A stretch of DNA of 64,000 nucleotides, from contig NZ_VDFU01000002.1 in assembly GCF_006152115.1 (NCBI RefSeq), positions 124,001 to 188,000 of the forward strand. Direction: 5' to 3'. Below, piece after piece: positions 8,948 through 19,600 of this stretch (the stretch's first letter is position 1; each line of letters opens with the position of its first letter). The position numbers and the translations under genes were made by a program. This stretch comes from Rubellimicrobium rubrum (GTDB lineage: Bacteria; Pseudomonadota; Alphaproteobacteria; Rhodobacterales; Rhodobacteraceae). The notes beneath the pieces were generated by a model. The model had not been told where the DNA came from and ran no database searches. It saw only the letters and a program-made list of their open reading frames with translations.

Positions 8948-9697
8948 ATGACGATCACGAACGAAGACGACCTCGACAGCCTCAGGGAGATCGGCCGCAT
9001 CGTGGCCAACACCATGCAGGCCATGGCCAAGGCGATGGAGCCCGGCATGACCACCCGAGAGCTGGACGGGATCGGCCGCGAGCTGCTGGAGCGCGAGGGG
9101 GCCATCTCCGCCCCGGAAAGCACCTACGACTTTCCCGGCGCCACCTGCATCAGCGTCAACGAGGAGATCGCCCATGGCATCCCGGGCGACCGGGTCATCG
9201 CGACGGGCGATCTGGTGAACATCGACGTCTCCGCCTCGAGGAACGGCACCTTCGCCGACACCGGGGCCACGTTCCGCCTGGGGCCGGTGCGGCCCTCGCT
9301 CGACCGGCTCTGCCGGGACGGGAAACGCGCCATGCGTATCGGCATCGCGCAGGTGGGCCATGACAGGCCGCTGGCCGGGATCGGCAACGCCATCGGGCGC
9401 TTCGCCTCGGAGCACGGCTACACCCTGATCCGCAACCTCGCCAGCCACGGCATAGGCCGCGCGCTCCACGAGGAACCCGGCGAGATCGCGACCTGGCCTA
9501 CGCGGGGCGACAAGCGGCGGATGCACAAAGGCCTCGTGCTGACCGTGGAGCCCTTCCTGTCCACAGGCGGGATCTGGGCGACGGGCGGCGCCGACGACTG
9601 GACCCTCTACAGCCAGCCCCCCGCGCCGGTCGTGCAGTACGAACACACCGTCGTCGCCACGGATCGCGGCGCGATCGTGGTCACGCTGCCGGGCTGA
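8948..9697 (+). CDS. map: Type I methionine aminopeptidase
   Basis: A 249-residue cytosolic enzyme that removes the initiator Met from nascent proteins. All five metal ligands of the pita-bread fold can be placed: Asp93 (NIDVSA), Asp104 (FADTGATF), His167 (SHGIGRALHE), Glu201 (TVEPF) and Glu232 (QYEHTV), plus the substrate-contacting His76 (AHGIP). Length matches bacterial type I enzymes. The Shine-Dalgarno is weak; the start was chosen because the N-terminal pattern EDLDSLREIGRIVA is normal for the family. The loop DVSASRNGTFADTG differs from the usual VDV..DGWHGDT pattern, so this may be one of several paralogues in the genome. Confidence 0.92.
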   Translation: MTITNEDDLDSLREIGRIVANTMQAMAKAMEPGMTTRELDGIGRELLEREGAISAPESTYDFPGATCISVNEEIAHGIPGDRVIATGDLVNIDVSASRNGTFADTGATFRLGPVRPSLDRLCRDGKRAMRIGIAQVGHDRPLAGIGNAIGRFASEHGYTLIRNLASHGIGRALHEEPGEIATWPTRGDKRRMHKGLVLTVEPFLSTGGIWATGGADDWTLYSQPPAPVVQYEHTVVATDRGAIVVTLPG

Positions 9698-9833
9698 TCG
9701 CGTGGGCGGGCTGGTGGCAGGGGCGCCGGTTGCCCGCTGCCAGGCGCGGCGTCCACCCGACCCGGCCCCCACGACCTTCGCTGCGGATCGGCCCATGCCC
9801 ATTCGGCAAGACGGCCCGTCCTCTCCGCGCGCC

Positions 9834-12800
9834 TCAGGCCACCATCGCTTCGGCGGCGCGCAGGTCCACGCTCACGAGTTGACTGACCCCACGCTCGGCC
9901 ATAGTCACGCCGTAGAGCCGGTCCATCCGCGCCATCGTCACCGCATGGTGTGTGATGACCAGGAAGCGCGTCTGCGTTTCGCGGGCCATCGCGTCCAGAA
10001 GATCGCAGAACCGGCCCACATTCGCGTCATCGAGCGGCGCGTCCACCTCGTCCAGGACGCAGACCGGCGCGGGGGCGACCAGAAACACCGCAAAGATCAG
10101 CGCTAGCGCCGTCAACGTCTGCTCGCCTCCGGACAACAGCGACAGCGTCCCCAGGGTCTTGCCCGGCGGCTGGGCCATGATCTCGACCCCGGCCTCCAGG
10201 GGGTCGTCCCCGTCCACCCAGGTCAGCCGCGCCTCGCCGCCGCCGAACAGCGTCCTGAACAGGCGCCCGAACTCCGCGTTCACCCGGCCAAAAGCCTCGC
10301 GCATGCGGTCGCGGCCCTCGCGGTTCAGAACGGACAGCGCCTGACGCAATTCCGCCACGGCGGCCGACAGGTCGGCGGCCTCGCGCACCAGGACGTCCTG
10401 CTCCTCGCGCAGCGCCCGGGCGTCCTCCTCGGCGCGCAGGTTCACCGGGCCGATCGCGTCGCGCCTGCGACGCAGCGCCGCCAGATCGGCCTGCACCGCC
10501 GCCTCGGCGGGGATGGCCCGCGGGTCGCCCAGGGTGTCCAGCAACTCGCGCGGGCTCAGGTCCCGCTCTTCTCGGATGCGTGCGCCCGCCGCCAGCGCCC
10601 GGTCCGCTGCCGCGACGCGCGCGGCCTCTGCCCCGGCCCGGACCTCCCGCGCCTCAGAGGCCGCGCGCTCGGCCATCCGCTCCGCGTCCTGCCGCCCCCG
10701 AAGTGCCATTTCCCCCTCTGCGAGCCGCGCCTCGGCCCTGTGCCGGGCCGCCTGGGCCTCCTCCAGGGCAGCAGCGATCTCGGCCTGCCGGGCCGCGATC
10801 TCGGCGGGGATGTCGGCCGCCTCCGCGATGTCCTGCGCCAGCCTGTCCCGGCGCGTCCCCATCTCCACGGCGCGCGCCTGGGCCGCTTCGTGCCGTCCGC
10901 TCCAAAGGCCGTCCTCGCGGGCGATCTCGGCCAGCCGCCGCGCCCGGCCCGCCGCTGCGCGCTTGCGGTCCTCCTCGGCGGCGCGCGCGGCCAGCAGGGC
11001 GGCCCGCGCCGCGCCCGCCCGGGACCCGGCCTCCGTGGCCGCCATCCGGGCCAGACGGGCGTCGGGCATCCCGGCCCGCAGCTCGGTCGCCTGGGACAAC
11101 GCCGCCTGCGTCTCCTCCAGGGCGGCCCGAGCCCGCCCAAGCGCATCCCGGGCGGCGTCGCCCTTGGCCTGGGCCAGCGCCCGGTCCGCCTCAGTCCGGC
11201 CCGCGACGCGCGCCGCCTCCTGCGCCTGCCGTTCGGCAGCCCGCCGTGCATTGCGCGCCGCCTCGGCCGCCGCATTGGCCCGCGCGACCGATCGGGCGGC
11301 CTCGTCCTGCACCGCCTTGGCCGCCTCGGCCCGCTCGGCCGCCTCCTCGGCCTCGGACCGCAGGCCAGGCAACCGGCTGGCCCGCCGCATGGCCTCGGCC
11401 TCCGCCGCCGCCTCGGCCGCATCGGTGGCGAGGACGCAGAACCCGTCCCAGCGCCACAGGTCGCCGTCGCGGGTGACGAGCCTTTGTCCCGGACGCAAGC
11501 CCGTCCAAAGATCCGGCGCGGCCCCCGCCTCAACCAACCCGACCCGCGACAGCCGCCGGGCCAGCTCCGGCGGGGCCTCGACAAGGGCCGACAACGCCCG
11601 CACCCCTTGGGGCCACCCGGCATCCCCGTCATAGGGCGGCAGCCGGGTCCAGCCCGAGCCCTCCTCGACCACGGGCGCGCGCAGGTCCCGGCCCAGCGCC
11701 GCCGCGACCGCCGCCTCAAGGCCCTCGGGCACCCGAAGCCCCTCGCCCACCTGCCCCGCGCGCGATCCGTCCGCCGCCACGAGCCGCCCAAGCGTGCGCG
11801 CCTCGGCAGCCAATCCCGCCGCCCGGGCCTGCGCCTCGGCCGCCCCAGCCCGCGCTGTCGCATCGGCCTCACGGGCCGGGGCCAGGGCCGCCTCTGCGTC
11901 AGTCAGAGCCTCGTCCGCGTTCGCCAAAGCCTCCTCGGCCTCGGCCGCGATCTCCGCCGCCCCCTCGCCCTGCGCCTCGGCCCGCCGCAGCGCCGCCTCC
12001 GCCTCGGTCAGGCCCAGGGTCGCCCGCGCCGCCTCGGCCGCCGCCCGGTCCCGCGCCCGCCCCAGGTCCTGAACCTGCCGCTCGGCGGCCTCGACCTGAG
12101 CTGCGACCCGCGCTGCGACTTCGGTGGCCTGCTGCAGCGCCGCCTCGGCCTCCTGCAAGGCGTCGGCCGCCGCCTCCGACAGCTCCGCCGCTGCCTCAAG
12201 CTGCTCCGCCTCGCCCTCGGCCGCGGCTCCAAGGCGCTCGCCCTCGGCCCTGAGCCGGACCAGAGCCTCCAGCGCCTCGCGGGCCAGACCCGATTCCCGC
12301 GCCTCGTCGCGGGCCATGTCCTCCGCGGCCTTCTCCAGATCGCGCAGCCGCTGCGCCGCCCGCCGGGCCTCGGCCGCCTCGGCCTCTCCTTGGGTCCGCA
12401 GGCGGGTCGCGGCCTGCGCCCCCTCCGCGGCGGCGGCCCTCAGGGGGGGCAGCGCGTCCTCCGCCGCCTCGCGCGCCTGCGCCGCCTCAAGGGCCGCCTC
12501 CTCGGCCCGCGCCGCCAGACCCGCCCGGGTCCGCGCATCCCCCTCGGCGGCGGCCAGCACCTCTTGGGCCGCCGCAAAGGCGTGCCACAGGAGCTGTCCC
12601 TCGGCCACGCGGATGGCCGCCGCGAGCTCCCGGTACTTCTGCGCGTTCCTCGCCTGCCGCTCCAAGGCCCGCAGCCGGTCGGCCAGGGCGCCGGTTACCT
12701 CTTCCAGCTTCTGAAGGTTGGCCTCCGCCGCGTTCAGCCGCTGCGACGCCTCGGCCCGCCGCGCCTGAAGGCCCGCGACCCCCGCCGCTTCCTCGATGAC

Positions 12801-13256
12801 CCGCCGACGCGCCGTGGGCTTCTGCCCGATCAATTCGCTGATCTGCCCCTGCCGCACCAGCGCCGGCGACTGCGCCCCCGAGGCCGCGTCCGCGAACATC
12901 ACCTGGATGTCGCGCGCCCGGGCTTCCTTCCCCGCCAGCCGGTAGGCCGAGCCGCCGTCGCGCGCGATGCGGCGCACGATCTCTGTCTCCGTGCCGTCCC
13001 GTTCGAACGCCAGCGCGACCTCGCCCCAGGCCCGCGCGCCCCGGCGGGTGGTGCCGGCAAAGATCACGTCCTCCATGCCCTGCCCGCGCATCTGCGTGGG
13101 CCGCGTCTCGCCCATGACCCAGCGCAACGCCTCGAGCAGGTTCGACTTCCCGCAGCCGTTCGGCCCCACGACGCCGGTCAGCCCCGGCGCGATGTGAAGC
13201 TCCGTCGGGTCGGCAAAGCTCTTGAAGCCGTTGAGACGCAGGCGGGTCAGGCGCAT
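9834..13256 (-). CDS. smc: Chromosome segregation and condensation ATPase Smc
   Basis: A 1140-residue SMC protein that, with ScpA and ScpB, forms the condensin that organises and separates chromosomes. The N-terminal head has Walker A GPNGCGKSN (about 31-39). A long coiled coil very rich in Ala, Glu and Arg follows, broken by a globular hinge (about residues 480-640). The C-terminal head carries the ABC signature LLSGGEQTLTALAL and Walker B VCVLDEVDAPLDD. Length is normal for alphaproteobacteria. The coil's composition makes its other frames open for long stretches, including an antisense frame of 872 codons, which is not a gene. scpA and scpB are not in the window. Confidence 0.95.
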   Translation of the reverse strand: MRLTRLRLNGFKSFADPTELHIAPGLTGVVGPNGCGKSNLLEALRWVMGETRPTQMRGQGMEDVIFAGTTRRGARAWGEVALAFERDGTETEIVRRIARDGGSAYRLAGKEARARDIQVMFADAASGAQSPALVRQGQISELIGQKPTARRRVIEEAAGVAGLQARRAEASQRLNAAEANLQKLEEVTGALADRLRALERQARNAQKYRELAAAIRVAEGQLLWHAFAAAQEVLAAAEGDARTRAGLAARAEEAALEAAQAREAAEDALPPLRAAAAEGAQAATRLRTQGEAEAAEARRAAQRLRDLEKAAEDMARDEARESGLAREALEALVRLRAEGERLGAAAEGEAEQLEAAAELSEAAADALQEAEAALQQATEVAARVAAQVEAAERQVQDLGRARDRAAAEAARATLGLTEAEAALRRAEAQGEGAAEIAAEAEEALANADEALTDAEAALAPAREADATARAGAAEAQARAAGLAAEARTLGRLVAADGSRAGQVGEGLRVPEGLEAAVAAALGRDLRAPVVEEGSGWTRLPPYDGDAGWPQGVRALSALVEAPPELARRLSRVGLVEAGAAPDLWTGLRPGQRLVTRDGDLWRWDGFCVLATDAAEAAAEAEAMRRASRLPGLRSEAEEAAERAEAAKAVQDEAARSVARANAAAEAARNARRAAERQAQEAARVAGRTEADRALAQAKGDAARDALGRARAALEETQAALSQATELRAGMPDARLARMAATEAGSRAGAARAALLAARAAEEDRKRAAAGRARRLAEIAREDGLWSGRHEAAQARAVEMGTRRDRLAQDIAEAADIPAEIAARQAEIAAALEEAQAARHRAEARLAEGEMALRGRQDAERMAERAASEAREVRAGAEAARVAAADRALAAGARIREERDLSPRELLDTLGDPRAIPAEAAVQADLAALRRRRDAIGPVNLRAEEDARALREEQDVLVREAADLSAAVAELRQALSVLNREGRDRMREAFGRVNAEFGRLFRTLFGGGEARLTWVDGDDPLEAGVEIMAQPPGKTLGTLSLLSGGEQTLTALALIFAVFLVAPAPVCVLDEVDAPLDDANVGRFCDLLDAMARETQTRFLVITHHAVTMARMDRLYGVTMAERGVSQLVSVDLRAAEAMVA

Positions 13257-13389
13257 GGGGGCTCCGCTGGGATGGAGAACCCTTCGGGAACGATGGCATC
13301 CGTGTCAACCGGGGCGCGCCGTCGCGCCTGCGCGGCGTGCCGTCGCAATCGCGCTTGACGCCCCGACGCGCCCCACGCACAAGTCTCGC

Positions 13390-13590
13390 TGCATGGTTCC
13401 CCAAGCGTCGCCGCAGGCGGCCGGGGACGAACAGGGAATGCGGAAGGACCCGACCCAGCCAGGGGGGACCCGCCCGCAGCCGCCCCCGCGACTGTCAGCG
13501 GTGAGCGCCCGGCCAACAAGCCACTGGGGGTCCCCCCCGGGAAGGCGGCCGGATGCCACGACCCGCGAGCCAGGAGACCTGCCATGCGGA
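13390..13590 (+). ncRNA. Cobalamin riboswitch
   Basis: A cobalamin (AdoCbl-class) riboswitch in the leader of cbtB. The conserved blocks occur in order: GGTTCCCC near 13393, AGGGAATGCGG near 13433, the core GCAGCCGCCCCCGCGACTGT near 13479-13498, AAGCCACTGG near 13519, CGGGAAGGC near 13539, and GAGCCAGGAGACCTGCC at 13568-13584. Known riboswitches of this class shut down cobalt uptake and B12 synthesis genes when cobalamin is plentiful. Ends are approximate. Confidence 0.93.
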
Positions 13591-13602
13591 TGAAACGCCA
13601 AC

Positions 13603-13620
13603 CCCGTCGGGTGTGACGGG
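13603..13620 (+). promoter_or_regulatory. Hairpin between riboswitch and cbtB start
   Basis: CCCGTC at 13603-13608 pairs with GACGGG at 13615-13620 around a six-base loop. It lies between the aptamer and the cbtB start region (ATG at 13637, AGGGAG upstream). It may be part of the expression platform that controls ribosome access; there is no T-run, so termination is less likely. The pairing is seen; the role is inferred. Confidence 0.4.
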
Positions 13621-13636
13621 ACAGGGAGCCTGGACC

Positions 13637-13804
13637 ATGACCTTCTCGATCGCGCGCCTGCGCCTCGACGCTGAAATCCTTTCCATCGCCGCCGCCGCCC
13701 TGCTCGGGCTGTCGCTGATCTTCGTCGCGGGCTTCGCCAACGCGACCGTGCTGCACGACGCCGCGCACGACCAGCGCCACGCCATCGCCTTCCCCTGCCA
13801 CTGA
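13637..13804 (+). CDS. cbtB: Cobalt transporter subunit CbtB
   Basis: A 55-residue membrane protein with one transmembrane helix (about residues 16-34) and a C-terminal tail with several His residues (VLHDAAHDQRHAIAFPCH), the pattern of CbtB. CbtB and CbtA form a proposed secondary cobalt transporter found mostly under B12 riboswitch control, exactly the arrangement here. It is the first gene after the riboswitch, and the CbtA gene follows after 7 bp. ATG at 13637 with AGGGAG upstream. Confidence 0.9.
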   Translation: MTFSIARLRLDAEILSIAAAALLGLSLIFVAGFANATVLHDAAHDQRHAIAFPCH

Positions 13805-13811
13805 CATCCCG

Positions 13812-14510
13812 GTGATACCACGGACCTTGTCCGGCGCGCTGATCGCCGGGCTTGTGGCGGGCTTGCTCGCCGCGGCGCTGAACCTGTGGACGCTCACGCC
13901 CCTGATCCTCCAGGCCGAGGTCTTCGAAGGCGCGACGCTCCACGTCCATGACGACGGGGTCGAACACCTCCACGAGGCCCCACCCCCTCCGGGCGCGGCC
14001 CAAGCCGGTTCGCGCAGCCTCGGCACGGTGGCCACGACCTTGGTGGCCTATCTGGGCTTCGGGCTGGTGCTGGGCGCGGGCATGGCCGCCGCCGCCCGCT
14101 GGGGCCACGAGCCCACCGCCAGGACGGGCCTCCTTTGGGGCCTCGCGGGCTTTGCCGCCGTGCAGCTCGCCCCGGCGGTGGGCCTCCCGCCCGAACTGCC
14201 GGGCCTCGCCTCGGCCGACCTGGGGGCGCGGCAGATGTGGTGGGCGCTTTGCGTGGCGGCCACGGCCACCGGCCTCGCCGCGCTGGCCTTCGGGCGAAGC
14301 CTGCCGTTCCTGGTTTTGGGCGCGGCGCTGGTGCTGCTGCCCCATGCCCTGGGCGCGCCGCAGCCCGCCTCCCACGAAGGACTGGTCCCGCCCGGCCTCG
14401 CCGCCCTGTTCGCGACGCGGTCGCTCGGCGTCGCCGCGCTGTCCTGGGCGGTGCTGGGCGCGCTGACCGGCGCGCTGGCCGAACGGTCCCCCGCTCGCCG
14501 GACCGCCTAG
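13812..14510 (+). CDS. cbtA: Cobalt transporter subunit CbtA
   Basis: A 232-residue integral membrane protein with about five hydrophobic segments: 7-26, 68-90, 100-118, 136-168 and 196-222. The first loop carries a His-rich patch (HVHDDGVEHLHEAP, about 43-56) likely to bind cobalt, characteristic of CbtA. The GTG start (13812) lacks a clear Shine-Dalgarno and is probably coupled to cbtB, 7 bp upstream. The stop overlaps that of the opposite-strand DUF1636 gene by 3 bp. Confidence 0.9.
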   Translation: MIPRTLSGALIAGLVAGLLAAALNLWTLTPLILQAEVFEGATLHVHDDGVEHLHEAPPPPGAAQAGSRSLGTVATTLVAYLGFGLVLGAGMAAAARWGHEPTARTGLLWGLAGFAAVQLAPAVGLPPELPGLASADLGARQMWWALCVAATATGLAALAFGRSLPFLVLGAALVLLPHALGAPQPASHEGLVPPGLAALFATRSLGVAALSWAVLGALTGALAERSPARRTA

Positions 14511-14818
14511 GCCGGGACGCGCCCGCGCAGGCAGAACCGCAGGCGCCCGGCGCCCCGGGCGTCCGCGACCTCGCCGTCGGGCGCGTCCCGATACAACCCG
14601 GCGAAGGCCACGACCTCCTCCGCCTGCGTCTCGGGCTCCACGCCCGCGAACAGGTAGGTGGCCTTCCCTTCCCCCGTCACCGCCAGCGCGAGCGGCGCCC
14701 CGCAGGCGTTCAGGCACTCCACCAGCCGCACCTCCAGCCCTGCCGCCGCCAGCCGGTCGGCCAGGGCCCGCCCCGCCCCCTCGCGGCACGTCGCGCAGAC
14801 TGTTATGCGATCGCCCAA
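14507..14818 (-). CDS. DUF1636 metal-binding protein
   Basis: A 103-residue soluble protein of the DUF1636 family. Two cysteine pairs stand out: CATC near residue 8-11 and CLNAC near 35-39, on a fold that looks like thioredoxin-type [2Fe-2S] ferredoxins. Members are commonly encoded in cobalt/cobalamin clusters; the exact role is unknown, and metal binding or delivery is the usual suggestion. It runs against cbtA and cobW, converging with cbtA and diverging from cobW, with just 23 bp between its start and that of cobW. Confidence 0.82.
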   Translation of the reverse strand: MGDRITVCATCREGAGRALADRLAAAGLEVRLVECLNACGAPLALAVTGEGKATYLFAGVEPETQAEEVVAFAGLYRDAPDGEVADARGAGRLRFCLRGRVPA

Positions 14819-14841
14819 GTCCCAGCCTCCGGAGCCTCACG

Positions 14842-15860
<1,019 letters not shown>

Positions 15861-15864
<4 letters not shown>

Positions 15865-16313
15865 CCCTCACGGTCCGCCCGGCAGACCCCCGCTCCGAGG
15901 AAGCCCGCGCCCTTCTCGGGCAAAGCCACGCCCTCCTCGCCTCCCTCTACCCGCCCGAGGACAACCACTATTTGTCCGTGGACGAACTGGCGCAGCCGCA
16001 TATCGACTTCTGGATCGCGGAAACCGGGGGCCAGCCGCAGGGCTGCATCGCGCTCGCCCGGCTGAACGGCTACGGCGAGGTGAAGTCGATGTTCGTGGAC
16101 CCCGCCGCGCGCGGACAGGGCGTGGGCGCAGCCCTGATGACCGCGCTGGAGGCCCGCGCCCGCGCCTTGGGCCTGCCCATGCTGCGGCTGGAAACCGGTG
16201 ACACGCTGGACGACGCGCATCGCCTTTATGCGCGGCACGGCTTCGGCACCTGCGGCCCCTTCGGCGACTATGCCGAAGGCCCGCACTCCGTGTTCATGGA
16301 AAAGCGCCTGTGA
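15861..16313 (+). CDS. GNAT-family N-acetyltransferase (cobW-coupled)
   Basis: A 150-residue GCN5-related acetyltransferase. The acetyl-CoA pyrophosphate loop is clear: VDPAARGQGVGAALM (about 76-90), followed by LRLETGDTLDDAHRLYARHGF, the conserved C-terminal half. The substrate cannot be read from sequence. It starts inside the cobW stop (ATGA), so the two are probably translated together, and it is the first of three GNATs in this cobalamin block. A hairpin follows directly after the stop. Confidence 0.88.
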
Positions 16314-16315
16314 GG

Positions 16316-16330
16316 CCCCTGCCCCAGGGG
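16316..16330. terminator. Hairpin between convergent GNAT and small gene
   Basis: CCCCTG at 16316-16321 and CAGGGG at 16325-16330 form a 6-bp stem with a 3-base loop, beginning 3 bases after the GNAT stop and 13 bases before the stop of the opposite gene. No T-run follows, so it is a weak or Rho-assisted candidate. Confidence 0.4.
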
Positions 16331-16342
16331 GGTCTCAGGGCC

Positions 16343-16549
16343 TCAGGCCTCGCCTTCGGGGCGCACCACCGGCTCGTCCGGCTCGTCGGCCTTGGCCTTC
16401 TGCGCGTTGGCTTTCATCCGCTCCAGCAGCGCGGCCTTGTCGTTGCGGTTGCCGAACGGGTTCGCCGGGCCGCCGGGCTCGTTGTGCTCCTTGTGGGGCG
16501 GGCGGTTCTTCTGCGGCTTTCCGCTCTTCTGCTTGCTGTAATCGGCCAT
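16343..16549 (-). CDS. Small basic hypothetical protein
   Basis: A 68-residue, highly charged protein starting MADYSKQKSGKPQKNRPPHK. It has no hydrophobic segment, many Lys, Pro, Asn and Glu residues and looks disordered. The ATG at 16549 has a good AAGGAG 8 bases upstream, which is the main support for a real gene. I do not recognise a family. It lies antisense between the cobW-linked GNAT and cobN, an odd place for an unrelated gene inside what otherwise looks like a single plus-strand transcription unit. Confidence 0.65.
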   Translation of the reverse strand: MADYSKQKSGKPQKNRPPHKEHNEPGGPANPFGNRNDKAALLERMKANAQKAKADEPDEPVVRPEGEA

Positions 16550-16614
16550 CGCTGCGTCTCCTTCGGGGGCCGAAGGCTTGCCCCAGCCCGCCCATATAGT
16601 CCAGACCTCGCCTG

Positions 16615-19600
16615 ATGCATCTCCTCGCCGCCACCCCCGGCGCGCTCGATACCGGCGCGCAACCCGTCGATCCCCGCCAGACCCCCGCCGATCTGGTGGT
16701 GCTCAGCGCCGCCGACAGCGAACTGGCCCTCCTCTCCGCCGCTCATGGCGAGACGCCCGATGGTCCGACCCTGCGGCTCTGGAGCCTCGGGAACCTCGCG
16801 CATCCCTTGTCGGTGGACCTCCACCTCGACAACTGCGCGCGCCGGTCCCGCCTCGTTGTCGCCCGCATCCTCGGCGGCCAGGGGTACTGGCGTTACGGCC
16901 TCGCCCAATACTCCGCCGCGCTCCATGCCGCCGGAGTGCACTTCGTGGCGCTCCCCGGCGATGACAAGCCGGACGCCGAGTTGCGCGCTCTTTCCACCGT
17001 CTCCGACGCCGACTACGCCGCGCTCTGGGCCTATCTGGTCGAGGGCGGGCTGGAAAACGCCCGCCACTTCCTCCTCCATGCCCGCTCCATGCTCGACGGG
17101 ACCGAGGCGCCGCCCGCTGCCAAGCCCCTCCTGAAATCCGCGCCCTTCTGGCCAGGCCAGGGCGACGCCGACCTCGCCACGATCCGGGACTACTGGACCG
17201 AGGGCGCGCCCGTCGTCCCCCTCGTTTTCTACCGCGCGCTGATGCAGTCCGGCGCGACCGCCCCCGTGGCGCACCTCACCCGCGCGCTCCTGCGTCAAGG
17301 CCTCAACCCGCTGCCGGTCTACGTCGCCTCCCTCAAGGACCCGCTCAGCCGCGCCACCCTCGCCACACTGTTCGCCGAAGTGCCGCCCAGCGTCATCCTC
17401 AACGCCACCAGCTTCGCCGTCGGCACACCGGACAGCCCCGGCGATAACCCCCTCGCCTCGCCCGAGGCGAACGAGGCCCCCGTTCTCCAAGTCATCTTCT
17501 CTGGCTCCTCCGAGGAGCAGTGGGCGACCAGCACGCGCGGTCTTTCCGCGACCGACATCGCCATGAACGTGGCCCTGCCCGAACTCGACGGCCGACTGCT
17601 GTCCCGCGCAGTGTCCTTCAAGGACGAGGCGCATTTCGACGAATCCACCCAGTGCCCCATCGTCACCTACGCACCCAAGGCCGACCGCATCCGCTTCGTA
17701 GCCGACCTCGCCGCGAACTGGGCCCGCCTCCGCACCACCCCCGTGCCTGAGCGCCGCGTGGCCTTGGTCCTTGCCAACTATCCCAACAAGGACGGCCGCC
17801 TCGCCAATGGCGTGGGCCTCGACACCCCCGCCTCGACCGTCCACGCGCTCCGTCTGATGCGCGACGCCGGCTACACCGTGGACGCGCCCGAGGACAGCAG
17901 CGCCCTCATGGACCGCCTCCTCGCCGGCCCGACCAACTGGCTCCCCGACCGCAAGGACAAGGAGGGCGGCGAGCGCCTGCCGCTGCCCACCTACCGCCGC
18001 TGGTTCGACGCCCTCCCGTGGGAAGTGAAGCTCCAGGTCACCGACCGCTGGGGCCCGCCCGAATCCGATCCCTACCTCGACGGCCCCGCCTTCGCGCTCT
18101 CCATCCACCGCTTCGGGAACGCCGTCGTGGGCCTGCAACCCTCGCGCGGCTACGACATCGACCCCAAGGCGACCTACCACGCCCCGGACCTCGTCCCGCC
18201 GCACCACTACCTCGCCTTCTACCTCTGGCTGCGGCAGGAGTTCGGCGGCCACGCCCTCGTCCACATGGGCAAGCACGGCAACCTCGAATGGCTCCCCGGC
18301 AAGGCCGTGGCCCTTTCGGCCGAGTGCTGGCCCGAGATCGCCCTTGGGCCTGTCCCCCACCTTTATCCCTTCATCGTCAACGACCCCGGCGAGGGCACGC
18401 AGGCCAAGCGCCGCGCGCAGGCCGTCATCCTCGACCACCTCACGCCGCCCCTGACGCGGGCCGAGACTTACGGCCCCCTGCGTGACCTCGAGGTCCTCCT
18501 CGACGAACTGGCCCAAGCCCAATCCACCGACCCCCGCCGCGCCGACCACCTCCGGCGCGAGATCATCACCACCGCGCAGGCCACCGGTATCGCCAGGGAT
18601 GCGGGCCTCACGGATCAAGGGGACATGCAGAAGCTCGACGCATGGCTCTGTGACCTCAAGGAAGCACAGATTCGCGATGGATTGCACATCTTTGGCCAGT
18701 CGCCCGAAGGTCCGTTGGCCCGCGACCTCGCCATTGCCCTGGCCCGCGTTCCGCGCGGCGACAAACCATCCCTCCTCCGCGCCCTTGCGGACGACCTGGC
18801 GCTGCCCTTCGACCCCCTTGCCCCCAACATGGCCACCCCATGGCAAGGGCCCCGCCCCGAGGCGCTGAACCTCACCAGCGACGCGTGGCGCACCGAAGGG
18901 GATACCGTGGAACGCCTCGAACTCCTGTCCATCGCCCTCCTCGACGGCAGCGTGCAGCCGCCCGGCCCCGCCTCCGCCACCGTCATTGAGGAGATCCGCA
19001 TCACCCTGATGCCGCGGATCACCGCCTGTGGCCCCGCCGAGTCCGCCGCCCTCCTGACCGCCCTCGACGGCCGCGCCATCCCGCCCGGCCCGTCCGGAGC
19101 GCCGACCCGAGGCCGCCCCGACGTCCTCCCCACCGGGCGCAACTTCTTCTCGGTGGATGCCCGCGCGCTCCCCACCCAAGCCGCCTGGACCTTGGGCCGC
19201 GCCAGCGCCGAACTCCTCGTGGAGCGTCACCTCCAGGACCAGGGCGACTATCCCCGCGCGCTCCTCCTCACCGCCTGGGGCACCGCCAACATGCGGACGG
19301 GGGGCGACGACATCGCCCAGGGCCTCGCCCTCATGGGCTGCAAGCCCACCTGGGAGCCGATGTCGGGCCGCGTCACCGGCTTCGAGGTCATCCCCCTCAC
19401 CCTCCTGGGCCGCCCGAGGGTGGACGTCACCTTCCGCATCTCCGGCTTCTTCCGCGACGCGTTCCCGCAACTCGTCGCGCTGTTCGACTCCGCCGCCCGC
19501 GCGATCCAGGGCCTGGACGAACCCGAGGACCAGAACCCCGCAGCCGCGAGGGCCCGCTCCGGGGAGTCCAGGGCCCGCGTCTACGGCTCCAAGCCCGGGG

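Noticed and set aside
10740-13358. Plus-strand open frame of 872 codons opposite smc
   Set aside because: Arises from the Ala/Glu/Arg-rich coiled coil of Smc; translated product is Arg/Pro/Leu repeats without motifs.
13390-13590. Possible small protein genes in the cbtB leader
   Set aside because: The region matches the cobalamin riboswitch block by block, so open frames there are incidental.
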